Positions 20,140-29,944 of a DNA stretch of 64,000 nucleotides are shown piece by piece (position 1 is the stretch's first letter; the number at the start of each line of letters is the position of its first letter). Position numbers and translations under genes: made by a program. The notes beneath the pieces are model-generated. The model was not told the origin of the DNA, searched no databases, and saw nothing but the letters and a program-made list of their open reading frames with translations. Source of the DNA: Aquipseudomonas alcaligenes NBRC 14159 (GTDB lineage Bacteria > Pseudomonadota > Gammaproteobacteria > Pseudomonadales > Pseudomonadaceae); contig NZ_BATI01000031.1 of the NCBI RefSeq assembly GCF_000467105.1, positions 26,802-90,801 of the forward strand, written 5' to 3'.

Positions 20140-22149
20140 TCAGCGCTTGAGCATGGCGCGCATGCTGGCCAGGGCATCGTTGCCGCGCGCCGTTTTGACC
20201 TCCACCGGGGTGTCTTCCTGGCCTTCCCAGACCAGGTCCTCCTGCGGCAGCTCGTCGAGGAAGCGGCTCGGCGAGCAGTCGATGATCTCGCCGTACTGCT
20301 TGCGCTTGGCGGCGAAGGTCAGTGCCAGGTTGCGCTTGGCGCGGGTGATGCCGACATAGGCCAGACGCCGCTCTTCCTCGATGGTGTCGGCCTCGATGCT
20401 GGAGCGGTGCGGGAGGATCTCCTCCTCGAAGCCGATGATGTACACCGAGGGGAACTCCAGGCCCTTGGAGGCATGCATGGTCATCATCTGCACGCCCTCG
20501 GCGCCTTCTTCCTCTTCCTGCTGGCGCTCCAGCATGTCGCGCAGCACCAGCTTGCCGATGGCGTCCTCGATGGTCATGTCGCCGTCCTCGTCCTTGTCGA
20601 GGGTGTTCTTCAGCGCTTCGACGAGGAACCAGACGTTGCCCATGCGCGCCTCGGCGACCTTGTCGCTGGAGGCGTTCTGGCGCAGCCAGTTCTCGTAGTC
20701 GATATCCATGATCATGCTGCGAATGGCACCGATCGGATCGTTACCGGCACAGAGTTCGCGGATCTTGTCCATGTAGCGCTTGAACCGCGACAGGCGCTCG
20801 GTATAGCGGTTGTCCAGGTGCTCGGCCAGGCCCAGCTCGTCGCTGGCGGCGTACATCGAGATGCCGCGCTCGCTGGCGTAGTTGCCGAGCTTCTCCAGAG
20901 TGGTGGAGCCGATCTCGCGGCGCGGCACGTTGATCACCCGCAGGTAGGCGTTGTCGTCGTCCGGGTTGACCAGCAGGCGGAAGTAGCTCATCAGGTCCTT
21001 CACCTCCTGGCGGGCGAAGAAGCTGGTGCCGCCGGACAGGCGATAGGGAATCTGATGGTGCTGCAGCTTCAGCTCCATCAGCTTGGCCTGGTAGTTGCCG
21101 CGGTAGAGGATGGCGAAGTCGCTGTACGGGCGCTCGGTGCGCAGGTGCTCGGTGAGGATTTCCAGCGCCACGCGCTCGCACTCGGCGTCCTCGTTGCGCG
21201 TGCGGATCACGCGGATCGGGTCGCCGTGGCCCATCTCCGACCACAGCTGCTTCTCGAACACGTGCGGGTTGTTGGCGATGAGGATGTTGGCGCACTTGAG
21301 GATGCGGCTGGTGGAGCGGTAGTTCTGCTCCAGCATCACCACCTTCAGCGACGGGTAGTCTTCCTTGAGCAGGTTGAGGTTCTCCGGTCGCGCGCCGCGC
21401 CAGGCGTAGATCGACTGGTCGTCGTCGCCGACCACGGTGAACTGGTTGCGCATGCCGACCAGCTGCTTCACCAGCAGGTACTGGCTGGCGTTGGTGTCCT
21501 GGTATTCGTCCACCAGCAGGTAGCGGATACGGTTCTGCCACTTCTCCAGGATGTCGCGGTTCTCCTGGAACAGCTTCACCGGCAGCAGGATCAGGTCGTT
21601 GAAGTCCACCGCGTTGTACGCCTTGAGCGTGCGCTGGTAGTGCAGGTAGACGATGGCCGCGGTCTGCTCCTTGGGGCCGCGGGCATTGGCCAGCGCCTCG
21701 TCGGGCAGGATCAGGTCGTTCTTCCAGCTGTCGATGTAGTTCTTGATCTCGTCGGCGCCATCGTCGCCGGCGTACTCCTTCTGCATGATGTCGGTCAGCA
21801 GGGCCTTGATGTCGCCATCGTCGAAGATCGAGAAGCCCGGCTTGTAGCCCAGCGCCGCGTATTCCTTGCGGATGATGTTCATGCCCAGGTTGTGGAAGGT
21901 GGACACGGTCAGGCCGCGCGCCTCGGCGCCCTTGAGCAGGGTGCCGACACGTTCCTTCATCTCGCGCGCGGCCTTGTTGGTGAAGGTCATGGCGACGATG
22001 TGGCGGGCCTGGATACCGCAGTTCTGCACCAGGTGGGCGATCTTGCGGGTGATCACGCTGGTCTTGCCGGAGCCGGCGCCGGCCAGCACCAGCAGCGGGC
22101 CGCCGACGTAGTTCACGGCCTCTTGCTGCCGGGGATTGAGTCGCGACAT
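20140..22149 (-). CDS. rep: ATP-dependent DNA helicase Rep
   Basis: 669 aa, close to E. coli Rep. SF1A helicase motifs are in order: NPRQQEAVNY (Q motif), LAGAGSGKTSVIT (Walker A), LLVDEYQDTN (Walker B), VVGDDDQSIYAWRGA (III) and MTMHASKGLEFPSVYI (V), then YVGITRAKRNL (VI). It unwinds DNA 3' to 5' and clears replication forks. Confidence 0.96.
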   Translation of the reverse strand: MSRLNPRQQEAVNYVGGPLLVLAGAGSGKTSVITRKIAHLVQNCGIQARHIVAMTFTNKAAREMKERVGTLLKGAEARGLTVSTFHNLGMNIIRKEYAALGYKPGFSIFDDGDIKALLTDIMQKEYAGDDGADEIKNYIDSWKNDLILPDEALANARGPKEQTAAIVYLHYQRTLKAYNAVDFNDLILLPVKLFQENRDILEKWQNRIRYLLVDEYQDTNASQYLLVKQLVGMRNQFTVVGDDDQSIYAWRGARPENLNLLKEDYPSLKVVMLEQNYRSTSRILKCANILIANNPHVFEKQLWSEMGHGDPIRVIRTRNEDAECERVALEILTEHLRTERPYSDFAILYRGNYQAKLMELKLQHHQIPYRLSGGTSFFARQEVKDLMSYFRLLVNPDDDNAYLRVINVPRREIGSTTLEKLGNYASERGISMYAASDELGLAEHLDNRYTERLSRFKRYMDKIRELCAGNDPIGAIRSMIMDIDYENWLRQNASSDKVAEARMGNVWFLVEALKNTLDKDEDGDMTIEDAIGKLVLRDMLERQQEEEEGAEGVQMMTMHASKGLEFPSVYIIGFEEEILPHRSSIEADTIEEERRLAYVGITRAKRNLALTFAAKRKQYGEIIDCSPSRFLDELPQEDLVWEGQEDTPVEVKTARGNDALASMRAMLKR

Positions 22150-22444
22150 GGGGGAATTCGGTCAGAAAAAACGAGGCGGCATTCTAGCAGCCGCAGGGCG
22201 CCGCCGGGGCGCATGCAGACCGCCGCCCGGCAGGCCGGGTTCCCAATAAAAAGCTTAAAGATTGTGGTCTAAGTCACTATTTTTAAAGATCATGTACGCT
22301 TGTGCCAGTCAGCCCCCGTTGCCGCTGCTAAGCCTTTCCCGCAGGATGCGCAGAAATCTGCACAGGGACAGGCAGAAAGAGAACGCCGGAACACGGCGCA
22401 CACAGACGGGGTAAGTCTGTCTTTCCTGACCTTGGGGAGGTCAT

Positions 22445-24118
22445 TTGTCCGCGCACGTCGAACCCTTGCGCCTGGTCCTGCTGGCTGAAGAGCCAGAGTG
22501 GGCTGCCTTGTTGCGCGCGCGACTCGAGACCCTCGGCGGCGCCTTTCCGCTGATCACCGCGCCGAACTGGGAGGCGGCCAGCAGCCTGTTCGACGATGGC
22601 GGGCACGGCCTGCTGCTGACCACGCCCGCCTGCCAGCCGGCGCCCGGGCGCTGCTCGTTGCCGACCATCCTGCTGCTCGACGAAGAGCCCTCTGTAGAGC
22701 CGGCCGATGTCTGTGACTGGCTGGTGCGCGACAACCTCGGCGTCGACCTGCTGCGCCGCTGCCTGCGCTATGCCGGCGAGCGCGGGCGGCTGCAGGCGAC
22801 CCTGCAGCGCCTGGCCGAACAGGACCCGCTGACCGGTATCGCCAACCGCCAGGGCTTCCAGACCCTGCTGGCCGGACGTCTGGCCGAGCACCAGGGGCGC
22901 GGCCTGGCCCTCGGCCACCTCGATCTGGACAACTTCAAGCACGTCAACGACTCCCTCGGCTACCAGACCGGCGACCGCCTGATCCTGCAGGTGGTCAACC
23001 GCCTCAAGGCCCAGCTGGAGCCCGGTGACGCGCTGGCGCGCCTGGGCAGTGACGAGTTCGCCCTGCTCATCGACAACCGCCGCGATCCGCAGCGTGCCGA
23101 GCGCGTGGCCGAGCGCATCACCGAGGTGCTGTCCGAGCCCTACTGGCTGGACGGCGAGAGCCTGCTGCTTGGCTGCAGCCTGGGCCTGGCCCATGCCCGC
23201 GCCGGCGAGAGCGCCGATCCGCTGCTGTGGCATGCGCATATCGCCATGCAGCAGGCCAAGGCCGCCCAGGGCTGTACCCATCACCTGTACGACGAGCGCA
23301 TCCATCGCGGCGCGCGCAGCATGGCCGATCTGGAAGGCGAGCTGCGCCGTGCCCTGCGCCGCGACGAGCTGGAGCTGCACTACCAGCCACGCCTGTGCCT
23401 GCAGAGCGGGCGCATCCTCGGCCTGGAGGCGCTGGTGCGCTGGCGCCACGCCGAGCGCGGCCTGCTCGGCCCGGACGAATTCGTGCCGCTGGCCGAGGAG
23501 AGCGGGCTGATCGTGCCGCTGGGCTACTGGGTGATTGCCCGCGCCCTGCGCGACATGCAGTGGCTGCGCGGGCGTGGCCTGCCGACCCTGCACATGGCGG
23601 TCAACCTGTCGTTCCGTCAGTTCCAGGACAGCCAGCTGCTGAGCACCCTCGGCCGGCTGATCGAGGAGCGCGGGGTGGATGCCCAGTGGCTGGAGTTCGA
23701 GCTGACCGAGACGGCGGTGATGCGCCGCAGCGAACAGGTGCGGCAGACCATGCAGGCCCTCGGCCGCCTCGGCGTGCGCTTCTCGCTGGACGACTTCGGC
23801 ACCGGTTTCTCCTCCTTCGTGCACCTCAACAACCTGCCGATCACCCTGCTGAAGATCGACAAGAGCTTCGTCGCCGGCATGGGCGAGCGCGCGGAGAATC
23901 GCCAGCTGGTGCGGGCGATGATCAACCTGGCGCACAACCTCCATCTGGAGGTGGTCGCCGAGGGCGTGGAGAACGCCGAGCAACTGGCCCTGCTGCGCCA
24001 GTTCGGCTGCGACCAGGTACAGGGTTACCTGATCAGCAAACCGCTGCCGCTGGCCGAGCTGGCGCGCTTCCTGGTGTTCGGCCTGCGCCAGCCGCTGCTC
24101 GGCGGACTGTCGTCGTAG
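22445..24118 (+). CDS. proE: Diguanylate cyclase/phosphodiesterase with degenerate GGDEF and intact EAL, ProE-like
   Basis: 557 aa from a TTG start at 22445, 4 bp after GGGGAGG. Residues about 1-115 are an unrecognised, possibly receiver-like region without clear phosphorylation site. The GGDEF domain (about 120-285) reads RLGSDEFALL, so GSDEF, with no RxxD inhibitory site. The EAL domain (about 300-550) keeps GLEALVRW, the ELTE motif, DDFGTGFSSF, LKIDKSF and VVAEGVENAEQ, so c-di-GMP hydrolysis is likely. Position matches PA5295 (ProE) of P. aeruginosa, a phosphodiesterase affecting exopolysaccharide. The 295-bp gap upstream contains an ACAGAC/GTCTGT hairpin in the leader (22402-22420). Confidence 0.85.
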   Translation: MSAHVEPLRLVLLAEEPEWAALLRARLETLGGAFPLITAPNWEAASSLFDDGGHGLLLTTPACQPAPGRCSLPTILLLDEEPSVEPADVCDWLVRDNLGVDLLRRCLRYAGERGRLQATLQRLAEQDPLTGIANRQGFQTLLAGRLAEHQGRGLALGHLDLDNFKHVNDSLGYQTGDRLILQVVNRLKAQLEPGDALARLGSDEFALLIDNRRDPQRAERVAERITEVLSEPYWLDGESLLLGCSLGLAHARAGESADPLLWHAHIAMQQAKAAQGCTHHLYDERIHRGARSMADLEGELRRALRRDELELHYQPRLCLQSGRILGLEALVRWRHAERGLLGPDEFVPLAEESGLIVPLGYWVIARALRDMQWLRGRGLPTLHMAVNLSFRQFQDSQLLSTLGRLIEERGVDAQWLEFELTETAVMRRSEQVRQTMQALGRLGVRFSLDDFGTGFSSFVHLNNLPITLLKIDKSFVAGMGERAENRQLVRAMINLAHNLHLEVVAEGVENAEQLALLRQFGCDQVQGYLISKPLPLAELARFLVFGLRQPLLGGLSS

Positions 24119-24144
24119 GCTGCAGCGTCGCGCGTTGCACCATT

Positions 24145-24165
24145 CCCTCTCCCTCTGGGAGAGGG
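24145..24165. repeat. CCCTCTCCC palindromic intergenic repeat
   Basis: Perfect 9-bp arms CCCTCTCCC-TCT-GGGAGAGGG followed by CTAGGGTGAGGG, a repeat seen widely between genes in pseudomonads. It lies between two convergent genes and may help end transcription. Confidence 0.7.
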
Positions 24166-24239
24166 CTAGGGTGAGGGACTGAGCCGGCAGCTCTCACCCC
24201 GACGGGCGCCGTCCATCCCCTCTCTCGGATTGCACCGGG

Positions 24240-25625
24240 CTACGACAGACAGGCCTGAGCCGTTACCGACTGCGGCCTTAGCATCCGCGCCATGCGCCAC
24301 TCGAAGCCCAGGGTCAGGCCGATGGCCGCGCAGCCCAGGCCGCCGGCCAGGCCCCACCACACGCCTTCGGCGCCCCAGCCGAGCGGGAAGGCCAGCGCCC
24401 AGGCCAGCGGAATGCCGATCACCCAGTAGCAGAGAATGCCGACCAGCAGGGTGGTCTTGCCGTCCTTGAGGCCGCGGATGGCGCCCATGGCGATGGTCTG
24501 GATGCCGTCGAACAGCTCGAACCAGGCCGCCACCGCCAGCAGGCTCACGGCCAGCGCCACCACAGAGGCGAACTGCGGATCCTGGTGGTCGAGGAACAGC
24601 CCCACCACCCACTCCGGCGCCAGCCAGAACAGCAGGGCGAACACCAGCATGCAGCAGGCACCGCCGCCGATGCCCAGGCGCCCGGCGCGGCGGGCGTCGG
24701 CCAGGCGTCCGGCACCATAGTGCTGGCCGATGCGGAAGGTGGTGGCGTAGGAGATGCCCACCGGCACCATGAAGGCCACGTACACCGACATGATGGCGAT
24801 CTGGTGCGCGGCCAGCGCGTCGCTGCCGATGGCGCCCATGCACAGGGCGGCGAAGGCGAACATGCCGGACTCCACCGCATAGGTGCCGCCGATCGGCAGG
24901 CCCAGGCGCAGCAGCTCGCGCAGCTCGGCCAGGCGCGGGCGCAGCAGGCCGCGGGCCAGCGGGTAGGCGGCGTAGGCCGGGTGGCGCAGCAGGTGGAGGA
25001 ACAGCAGCAGGGTCATGACGTTGGCCACCAGTGCGGTGACCAGGCCGATGCCGGCCAGGCCCAGCGGCGGCAGGCCGAACCAGCCGTGGATCAGTGCCCA
25101 GTTGAGGGCGAAGTTGGCCGCCGCGCCGCCGATGCTGATGGCCATCACCGGGCCCGGCCGGCCGATGGCCGCCGGGAAGCCGCGCAGGGCCATGAAGCCG
25201 AGGTAGCCGGGCAGGGCGAACACCAGGGTGGAGAGAAACTGCATCGCCCCCTCGATGTTGTGCGGCTCCTGACCAAAGCGCGCCAGCAGCGGGCCGAGGT
25301 TCCACAGCAGCAGGCCGCTGGCCAGGGCCAGGCCGCCGGCCAGCCACAGGCCGTTCTGCGCCAGGCAGGTGACCCCGGTGCTGTCGCCGGCGCCGTGGCG
25401 GATGGCGATCAGGTTGCCCACCGCGGCCAGCACGCCGACGCAGAAGATCGACACGAAGGAATAGCTGGCCGCGCCCAGGCCGCCGGCGGCCAGCTCGGCG
25501 GGGCCCAGCTTGCCCATCATCAGGGTGTCGGTGAACACCATCAGCACATGGGCCAGCTGCGCGGCGATCAGCGGGCCGGCGAGGCGGAAGAGGGCGACCA
25601 GTTCGGTGCGGACGGACTGCGGCAT
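24240..25625 (-). CDS. MATE family efflux transporter
   Basis: 461 aa with twelve hydrophobic helices. MGKLGPAELAAGGLG and GDALAAHQIAIMSVYVAFMVP-like segments and the PVGISYATTFRIGQHYGAG motif mark the two MatE halves. It should export cationic drugs or metabolites using a Na+ or H+ gradient. Position matches PA5294. Divergent from the LysR gene. Confidence 0.9.
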   Translation of the reverse strand: MPQSVRTELVALFRLAGPLIAAQLAHVLMVFTDTLMMGKLGPAELAAGGLGAASYSFVSIFCVGVLAAVGNLIAIRHGAGDSTGVTCLAQNGLWLAGGLALASGLLLWNLGPLLARFGQEPHNIEGAMQFLSTLVFALPGYLGFMALRGFPAAIGRPGPVMAISIGGAAANFALNWALIHGWFGLPPLGLAGIGLVTALVANVMTLLLFLHLLRHPAYAAYPLARGLLRPRLAELRELLRLGLPIGGTYAVESGMFAFAALCMGAIGSDALAAHQIAIMSVYVAFMVPVGISYATTFRIGQHYGAGRLADARRAGRLGIGGGACCMLVFALLFWLAPEWVVGLFLDHQDPQFASVVALAVSLLAVAAWFELFDGIQTIAMGAIRGLKDGKTTLLVGILCYWVIGIPLAWALAFPLGWGAEGVWWGLAGGLGCAAIGLTLGFEWRMARMLRPQSVTAQACLS

Positions 25626-25762
25626 GATGAGTCAGGCTCAAGAGAAGACTTGCCGGGAAAAATCCGGCGGGCGGAGAATGGCGCCATTCTCGGGAGTCAG
25701 CGCGACGTGCACAAAAGGAAAAAAGCGATGCCTGGCATGACTAATACTCATGGGTTCGGCGC

Positions 25763-26692
25763 ATGAGCCGGCGCCTGCCGCCGCTCTATGCCCTGCGTGC
25801 CTTCGAGGCGGCGGCGCGGCATGCCTCCTTTACCCGCGCCGCCGCCGAGCTGGCCATCACCCAGAGTGCGGTGAGCCGGCATATCCGCACCCTGGAGGAG
25901 CACTTCGGCTGCCGCCTGTTCGAGCGCAGTGGTCGCCACCTGCAGCTGACCGAGACGGCGCGCGGCCTGCTGCCCGGCGTACGCGAGGGCTTCGATGCGC
26001 TGGAGAAGGCCTGCGCCACCCTGCGCAGCGAGGACGCCTGCCTGCGCCTGAAGGCGCCCTCGACCCTGACCATGCGCTGGCTGCTGGCGCGCCTGTCGCT
26101 GTTCCGCCTGGGCAACCCGGACAGCGAGGTGCAGCTGACCAGTGCCTGGATGGACGTGGACAAGGTCGACTTCCACCACGAGCCCTTCGACTGCGCCGTG
26201 CTGCTGGGCAATGGCGACTTTCCCGAGGAGTGGGACAGCGTGCTGCTGTTCGAGGAGTGGCTGATCCCGGTGTGCGCTGCCGAGGCGGTGCAGGACGGCC
26301 CCTGGGATCTGGCCCGGCTGCAGGCCGCCGAGCAGCTGCACCCGACTCCGGATCGCCGCGACTGGCGCCAGTGGCTGCAGGCCACCGGCCTGAGCGACCG
26401 GGTGCCGCTCAAGGGCGGCCAGCTGTTCGACATGCTGGAGCTGGGCATCGTCGCCGCCGCCCGCGGCTACGGGGTGTCCATCGGCGATCTGCTGCTGGTC
26501 GCCGAGGACGTCAATGCCGGGCGCCTGGGTTTACCCCGGCCGACCGCCGTGTACAGCGGCTGCAGCTATTACCTGGTGTGGCCCAAGACGCATCGCGCGC
26601 AGGCGCGCCTGCGTCGGCTGCGTGACTTCCTGCTGGCCGAGGTGGCGCAGATGCGTCTGCCCTCCGTCGAGCGCATCATGCCGGGTGCGTAA
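25763..26692 (+). CDS. LysR family transcriptional regulator (GcvA-like)
   Basis: 309 aa. The N-terminal winged helix is MSRRLPPLYALRAFEAAARH and RAAAELAITQSAVSRHIRTL (about 26-45). The rest is a periplasmic-binding-protein-like effector domain. Position matches PA5293. In P. aeruginosa the next gene is pchP (phosphorylcholine phosphatase), but here that gene is absent and the amidotransferase hydrolase follows, so the regulated target is uncertain. Confidence 0.88.
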   Translation: MSRRLPPLYALRAFEAAARHASFTRAAAELAITQSAVSRHIRTLEEHFGCRLFERSGRHLQLTETARGLLPGVREGFDALEKACATLRSEDACLRLKAPSTLTMRWLLARLSLFRLGNPDSEVQLTSAWMDVDKVDFHHEPFDCAVLLGNGDFPEEWDSVLLFEEWLIPVCAAEAVQDGPWDLARLQAAEQLHPTPDRRDWRQWLQATGLSDRVPLKGGQLFDMLELGIVAAARGYGVSIGDLLLVAEDVNAGRLGLPRPTAVYSGCSYYLVWPKTHRAQARLRRLRDFLLAEVAQMRLPSVERIMPGA

Positions 26693-27015
26693 AAAATAAT
26701 GGACCATGAAGCCGCGCCCCAGCAGGGGTGTACAGGGTAAGTGGCCGTTTTTTGGCGCCTGCAGCCCTGCTGGCGCTATGCTCTTTTTACGCCATCCGCC
26801 TGAAATGTTTGACATATTTTACGTCTCTGGAGAGACTGTGCGGGCGGTTCGACTGTTATGCGGCCGTCGCGGGTGGTCCGTTACCTCCCATTCCCATGCC
26901 TCCAGGTGAGGCCCAGCTACGCCGCCGACAGACGGAACCGTGCCAAACAGGTAGCGCGTCGATCTCCCGACCCACCTGCACAGCAACGGCAGATCGATCT
27001 GCCCCAAGGTGACGT

Positions 27016-27816
27016 ATGTCCAACAAGAACAGTGCAAAAACTTCCACTGCCAAGCGTAAACCCGTCGTGTTGATGTCCATGGGCGCCCAGGAGCGCAAGG
27101 GCCACGACTACCAGGTAATGACCCACAAATACATCACGCCGCTGGTGGAGATCGCCGGCTGCGTACCCGTGCTGGTGCCCACCTGCTGTGGCACCGACGA
27201 TCTCGAGCAATACCTGGACATGGCCGACGGCGTGTACCTGACCGGTGCCGGTTCAAACATCGACCCGGCCCTCTACGGCCAGGAGAACCTCACCCCGGAG
27301 AAGGGCCAGGATCGCGACCGCGACCTGTTCGACCTGCCGCTGATCAAGGCCGCCATTGCCCGTGGCCTGCCGGTCTTCGGCATCTGCCGCGGCATGCAGG
27401 AAATCAACGTGGCCCTGGGCGGCGACATCCACCAGAAGGTGTATGCCGAGCCGGGCTTCAACGACCATCGCGAAAACCCCGAGGACCCGGTAGCGGTGCA
27501 GTACGCCGAGGCGCACAAGGTGCGCATCGAGCCGAACAGCTGGCTGGCGCGGGTGCTGGGGCGCGATGAGATCGGCGTCAACTCGCTGCATGGCCAGGGC
27601 ATCAAGACCCTGGGCAAGGGCCTGGAGCCGCTGGCCCGTGCCGAGGACGGTCTGATCGAGGCCTTCCACGCGCCGAGCCTGTCGCCCTTCCTGTTCGCCG
27701 TGCAGTGGCACCCGGAGTGGCAGGCCGCGCAGAACCCGGATTCGGTGAGGATGTTCGAGGCGTTCGGCGAGGCCTGCCGTCAGCACCGCAAAGGTGGCCA
27801 GCGCAGCGCCGCCTGA
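27016..27816 (+). CDS. Gamma-glutamyl-gamma-aminobutyrate hydrolase-like class I glutamine amidotransferase (PauD/PuuD type)
   Basis: 266 aa. The catalytic triad is visible: Cys in VFGICRGMQEIN (about 118-129) and His plus Glu in FAVQWHPEWQ (about 232-241), with LTGAGSNIDPALYG as the oxyanion region. It should release GABA or 5-aminovalerate from their gamma-glutamyl conjugates in polyamine catabolism, completing the path served by pauB and pauC here. The 323-bp gap before it (26693-27015) has a TTGACA at 26809-26814 but no convincing -10, and I see no gene in it. Confidence 0.85.
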   Translation: MSNKNSAKTSTAKRKPVVLMSMGAQERKGHDYQVMTHKYITPLVEIAGCVPVLVPTCCGTDDLEQYLDMADGVYLTGAGSNIDPALYGQENLTPEKGQDRDRDLFDLPLIKAAIARGLPVFGICRGMQEINVALGGDIHQKVYAEPGFNDHRENPEDPVAVQYAEAHKVRIEPNSWLARVLGRDEIGVNSLHGQGIKTLGKGLEPLARAEDGLIEAFHAPSLSPFLFAVQWHPEWQAAQNPDSVRMFEAFGEACRQHRKGGQRSAA

Positions 27817-27833
27817 GCCTGCAGGTCCTGGAG

Positions 27834-27861
27834 AAAGCCCGGCATATGCCGGGCTTTTTCG
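27834..27861. terminator. Bidirectional terminator between the amidotransferase and BCCT genes
   Basis: AAAGCCCGGCATATGCCGGGCTTT palindrome followed by T residues, between two convergent genes. Confidence 0.9.
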
Positions 27862-27863
27862 TT

Positions 27864-29831
27864 TCAGCGCACCAGGTGCAGGTAGTGCATGTGCTTCTCG
27901 TACTGGTCGAGGATGTCGTCGATCACCGCCTCGCGTACCCAGCCCATCACGTCGTAGTCCTGGCCGCCCTCGCGCAGGTGGACTTCGGCGCGGAAGTACT
28001 TGCGCTCCTCGTTGCCGTCGTCGCCGGTGTCCCGCAGGGCGAAGCTGGGCTGGGCGAAGGCGCGCGGGCGCACCTCGTAGCTGAAGTCGGTCTCGCTGCC
28101 ATGTGCCACGGCCAGGCGCACGCGGCCGTCGGTACCGCTCTCGACCGTCGCCGGCAGGCCCTGCTTGCGCAGTTCCTCGGCCACCGCCTGGCAGGCCGGC
28201 TGCACCACCTCGTCGATGAAACGGGTGACGTGGGCGCGGCGCGGGAACATCGCCAGGTTGCGCAGGCGCCGCTGCCAGCCGCCGTGCTGGCGGGCCAGCG
28301 GGCGTGAACCGTTGAGCGCCTGGAAGCGCACGCCGCGCTTGGTGGCGTCCAGTTTCAGTGCGCGCAGCAGGCCCCAGATGGCCGTCAGCAGGACGATGGA
28401 GAAGGGCAGGGCGCTGGCGATGGTGGCCGTCTGCAGCGCCTTGAGGCCGTCGGCCAGGAGCAGGGCGATGGCCACTACGCCGATCAGGATCGACCAGAAC
28501 AGGCGCTGCCACAGCGGCGTGACGGTCCTGCCGCCGGAGGCCAGCATGTCCACCACCAGGGCGCCGGAGTCAGCGGAGGTGACGAAGAACACCACCACCA
28601 TGGCCACCGCGACCAGCGACAGCAGGTCGCTCAGCGGGAACTGTTCGAGGAAGGCGAACAGCGCCAGCGAGCTGTCGGCATTCACCGTCTCGGCCAGGCT
28701 GCCCAGGCCCTGGTTGAGCACCATGTGGATCGCCGTGTCGCCGAACACGGTCATCCACAGCAGGGTGAAGCCGGCCGGCACGAACAGCACGCCGCTGATG
28801 AACTCGCGGATGGTGCGGCCGCGCGAGATGCGCGCGATGAACAGGCCGACGAAGGGCGACCAGGACAGCCACCAGCCCCAATACAGCAGGGTCCAGCCAC
28901 CGATCCAGTCGGTCGGCTCATAGGCGTAGAGGTTGAAGGTCTTGCTGACGATCTCGGAGAGATAGGCACCGCTGTTCTGCACGAAGGTCTTGAGCAGGAA
29001 CACCGTCGGCCCCAGCGCCAGGACGAACAGCAGCAGGAACACGGCCAGCGCCAGATTGAGCTCCGAGAGGATGCGGATACCCTTGTTCAGGCCGCTGGCC
29101 ACCGACAGCGTGGCCAGGGCGCAGATGGCGGCGATCAGGCCGATCTGCACCGGCGTGCTGACCGGCAGGCCGAACAGGTGGTGGAAGCCGCTGTTGATCT
29201 GCAGCACGCCGTAGCCCAGCGAGGTGGCTACGCCGAACACGGTGCCGAGGATGGCGAAGGTGTCCACCGCATGGCCGATGGGGCCGTGGATGCGCTCGCC
29301 GATCAGCGGGTAGAGCGCCGAGCGCAGGGTCAGCGGCAGGTCGTGGCGGAAACAGAAGAAGGCCAGGATCAGCGCGACGATGGCGTAGATCGCCCAGGCG
29401 TGCAGGCCCCAGTGGAAGAAGGTCAGCTTCATCGCCTCGCGCGCGGCCTGCGCCGTGCCGGCCTCGCCCACCGGCGGGGCGGTGAAGTGCATCAGGGGTT
29501 CGGCCACGCCGAAGAACATCAGGCCGATGCCCATGCCGGCGGAGAACAGCATGGCGAACCAGGTGGTGTTGCGGTACTCGGGCTGGCTGTGGTCGGGGCC
29601 CAGCTTGAGGTCGCCATAGCGGCTGACGGCGAGGAACACGCAGCAGATCAGAATCAGGGCGACGGTGAGGACGTAGAACCAGCTGGCCTTGTCGATGATC
29701 CAGCTTTGCAGCCAGGCGAACTGGTCTTGTGCATGCTCCGGCAGCAGCACGCTGTAGAGCACCAGGGCGAGGATGAGAAGGGCGGAGCCGAAGAATACCG
29801 GCCGGTTGAGCGAAGACGAAGATGCCTCCAT
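27864..29831 (-). CDS. betT: BCCT family choline/betaine transporter with long C-terminal tail
   Basis: 655 aa from the ATG at 29831 after AAGGAGAG; 18 extra codons upstream lack a ribosome site. Twelve membrane helices include the glycine-rich GMGIGLMFFGVAEPLMHF and the substrate-cage tryptophans in WTLLYWGWWLSWSPFVGLFI. The last ~150 residues (after about 505) are a cytoplasmic tail typical of BetT-type osmo-responsive choline transporters. It carries choline or betaine inward with H+ or Na+. Position matches a betT paralogue of P. aeruginosa; the paralogue number is not assigned. Confidence 0.88.
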   Translation of the reverse strand: MEASSSSLNRPVFFGSALLILALVLYSVLLPEHAQDQFAWLQSWIIDKASWFYVLTVALILICCVFLAVSRYGDLKLGPDHSQPEYRNTTWFAMLFSAGMGIGLMFFGVAEPLMHFTAPPVGEAGTAQAAREAMKLTFFHWGLHAWAIYAIVALILAFFCFRHDLPLTLRSALYPLIGERIHGPIGHAVDTFAILGTVFGVATSLGYGVLQINSGFHHLFGLPVSTPVQIGLIAAICALATLSVASGLNKGIRILSELNLALAVFLLLFVLALGPTVFLLKTFVQNSGAYLSEIVSKTFNLYAYEPTDWIGGWTLLYWGWWLSWSPFVGLFIARISRGRTIREFISGVLFVPAGFTLLWMTVFGDTAIHMVLNQGLGSLAETVNADSSLALFAFLEQFPLSDLLSLVAVAMVVVFFVTSADSGALVVDMLASGGRTVTPLWQRLFWSILIGVVAIALLLADGLKALQTATIASALPFSIVLLTAIWGLLRALKLDATKRGVRFQALNGSRPLARQHGGWQRRLRNLAMFPRRAHVTRFIDEVVQPACQAVAEELRKQGLPATVESGTDGRVRLAVAHGSETDFSYEVRPRAFAQPSFALRDTGDDGNEERKYFRAEVHLREGGQDYDVMGWVREAVIDDILDQYEKHMHYLHLVR

Positions 29832-29944
29832 TGAGCTAGCTCTCCTTGTTATCGGATGGGCCGCCAAGGGCGGAAGGCCAGCCATTCTAACACAGATCGA
29901 TAGCTTTTTTATCTGAGGAGTCTATTCCTGATAATTCCGTTGGA

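Noticed and set aside
26815..26900. GTCTCTGGAGAGACT start resembling a glycine riboswitch upstream of the amidotransferase gene
   Set aside because: The conserved GCCGAAGGGGCAA-type core and the closing segment are absent, and the downstream gene has no link to glycine.
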